The position numbers were made by a program, and so were the translations under genes. Source: Tolypocladium sp. Sup5 PDA-1 (taxonomy: Eukaryota; Ascomycota; Sordariomycetes; Hypocreales; Ophiocordycipitaceae). From it: DNA of 32,583 nt. Positions within the stretch are counted from its first letter, which is position 1. Each line of letters starts with the position of its first letter. Location: NCBI GenBank assembly GCA_000750105.3, contig JPHH03000115.1, forward strand, positions 1 to 32,583. Direction: 5' to 3'. The notes under the pieces were generated by a model. The model saw only the letters and a program-made list of their open reading frames with translations, was not told where the DNA came from and did not search any database. Of this stretch, positions 32,249 through 32,583 are shown one piece after another.

Positions 32249-32480
32249 TGTTATGACCCAGGCTGACGGGCCACGGGATGGGCCGGCTGTGCAGGCGCTA
32301 CTGCGGGCTGCACGGAACAATGGTCGGAACGACGGGCCAATGGCAGCATAGCGATATTGGATCATTAGGATCGGTAGGTGATCTAGGTGAGCTGGATCAC
32401 CATAATCGATCAATGATCTAAGTGATCTAGGCAATAGATCATTGAGGGCTCTCAATGATCCAGGAACAATACCTAGTATA
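32249..32480 (+). mobile_element. LTR of a Gypsy-type element, nearly free of RIP
   Basis: Starts TGTTATGACCCAGGC (TG start, GC-rich) and matches 18815-18700 in inverse orientation. It contains a GATC-dense tract at 32355-32470 (GATCACC, GATCTAGG and similar). It lacks the TATA-box and GC island segment seen in the copy at 18347-18575, so it is a shorter LTR variant or carries an internal deletion. The element interior would lie beyond the right edge of the window. Confidence 0.65.
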
Positions 32481-32583
32481 TAGGACCCCCCAATTTCCTT
32501 ACTATAGCATAGATACCTCGCTAGCTTTTAATAATACTCTTTAGTTACGATCTACTATCTAGGATATTCGATCTATTACTATC
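32481..32583 (+). repeat. Leader region, inverted near-identical copy of 18189-18291
   Basis: The last ~103 bp of the window is the reverse complement of 18189-18291, with a GG versus AA difference as the only clear mismatch. It is the untranslated leader just inside the LTR in both elements. The two elements therefore point away from each other and enclose 18.8-32.2 kb. Confidence 0.8.

Overview
The window looks like an accessory, repeat-rich stretch of a filamentous ascomycete genome (Pezizomycotina, probably Sordariomycetes; this is inferred, no species marker was seen). The evidence is short introns of about 46-80 bp with GTRNGN donors, CTRAY branch points and YAG acceptors, plus fungus-specific families: an esterase/NB-ARC/TPR NOD-like receptor, a DUF3435 tyrosine-recombinase-like protein, a ferric reductase, a DHA1 MFS permease, a PDDEXK_12-type protein and a HET-domain remnant. 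AT-rich tracts whose in-frame stops are nearly all TAG or TAA point to repeat-induced point mutation (RIP).

Layout. 1-2.7 kb: a C/G homopolymer, a diverged ~440-bp tandem duplication and no recognisable gene. 2.84-4.49 kb: a three-exon gene for a putative nuclear protein of unknown family. 4.6-15.76 kb: a block bounded by a 17-bp inverted repeat. It holds a 17-bp-unit minisatellite, a small MADS-box-like gene, a seven-exon NLR of 1336 residues with near-identical TPRs and, facing inward from the right edge, a four-exon DUF3435 gene of 835 residues. 15.87-19.43 kb: RIP-degraded DNA, including an LTR and gag remnant of a Ty3/Gypsy element on the minus strand. 19.4-23.3 kb: broken genes (phosphotransferase lacking its N-lobe, hAT transposase N-terminal fragment, GNAT acetyltransferase with a stop and no 3' end, MFS transporter with two homopolymer frameshifts). 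24.4-27.6 kb: two apparently intact genes, a ferric reductase and, on the minus strand, a PD-(D/E)XK nuclease-like gene. 28.06-28.24 kb: a probable hAT terminus. 28.5-29.8 kb: a stop-ridden pseudogene of a conserved fungal family. 31.3-32.2 kb: a RIP-degraded HET-domain pseudogene cut by an LTR whose element runs off the right edge.

How it fits together. The most striking unit is the 11.2-kb block with a DUF3435 gene at one edge, transcribed inward, an NLR as the main cargo and matching inverted repeats outside. DUF3435 proteins are the recombinase family of fungal Starship elements, and NLRs and ferric reductases are recurrent Starship cargo. A small Starship-like or related mobile element is therefore a reasonable hypothesis, not a demonstrated fact. 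The NLR itself shows concerted expansion of an 84-residue TPR pair. Outside this block the region is mostly a graveyard of RIP-hit and truncated genes. All exon structures were built by hand from splice motifs and frame continuity.
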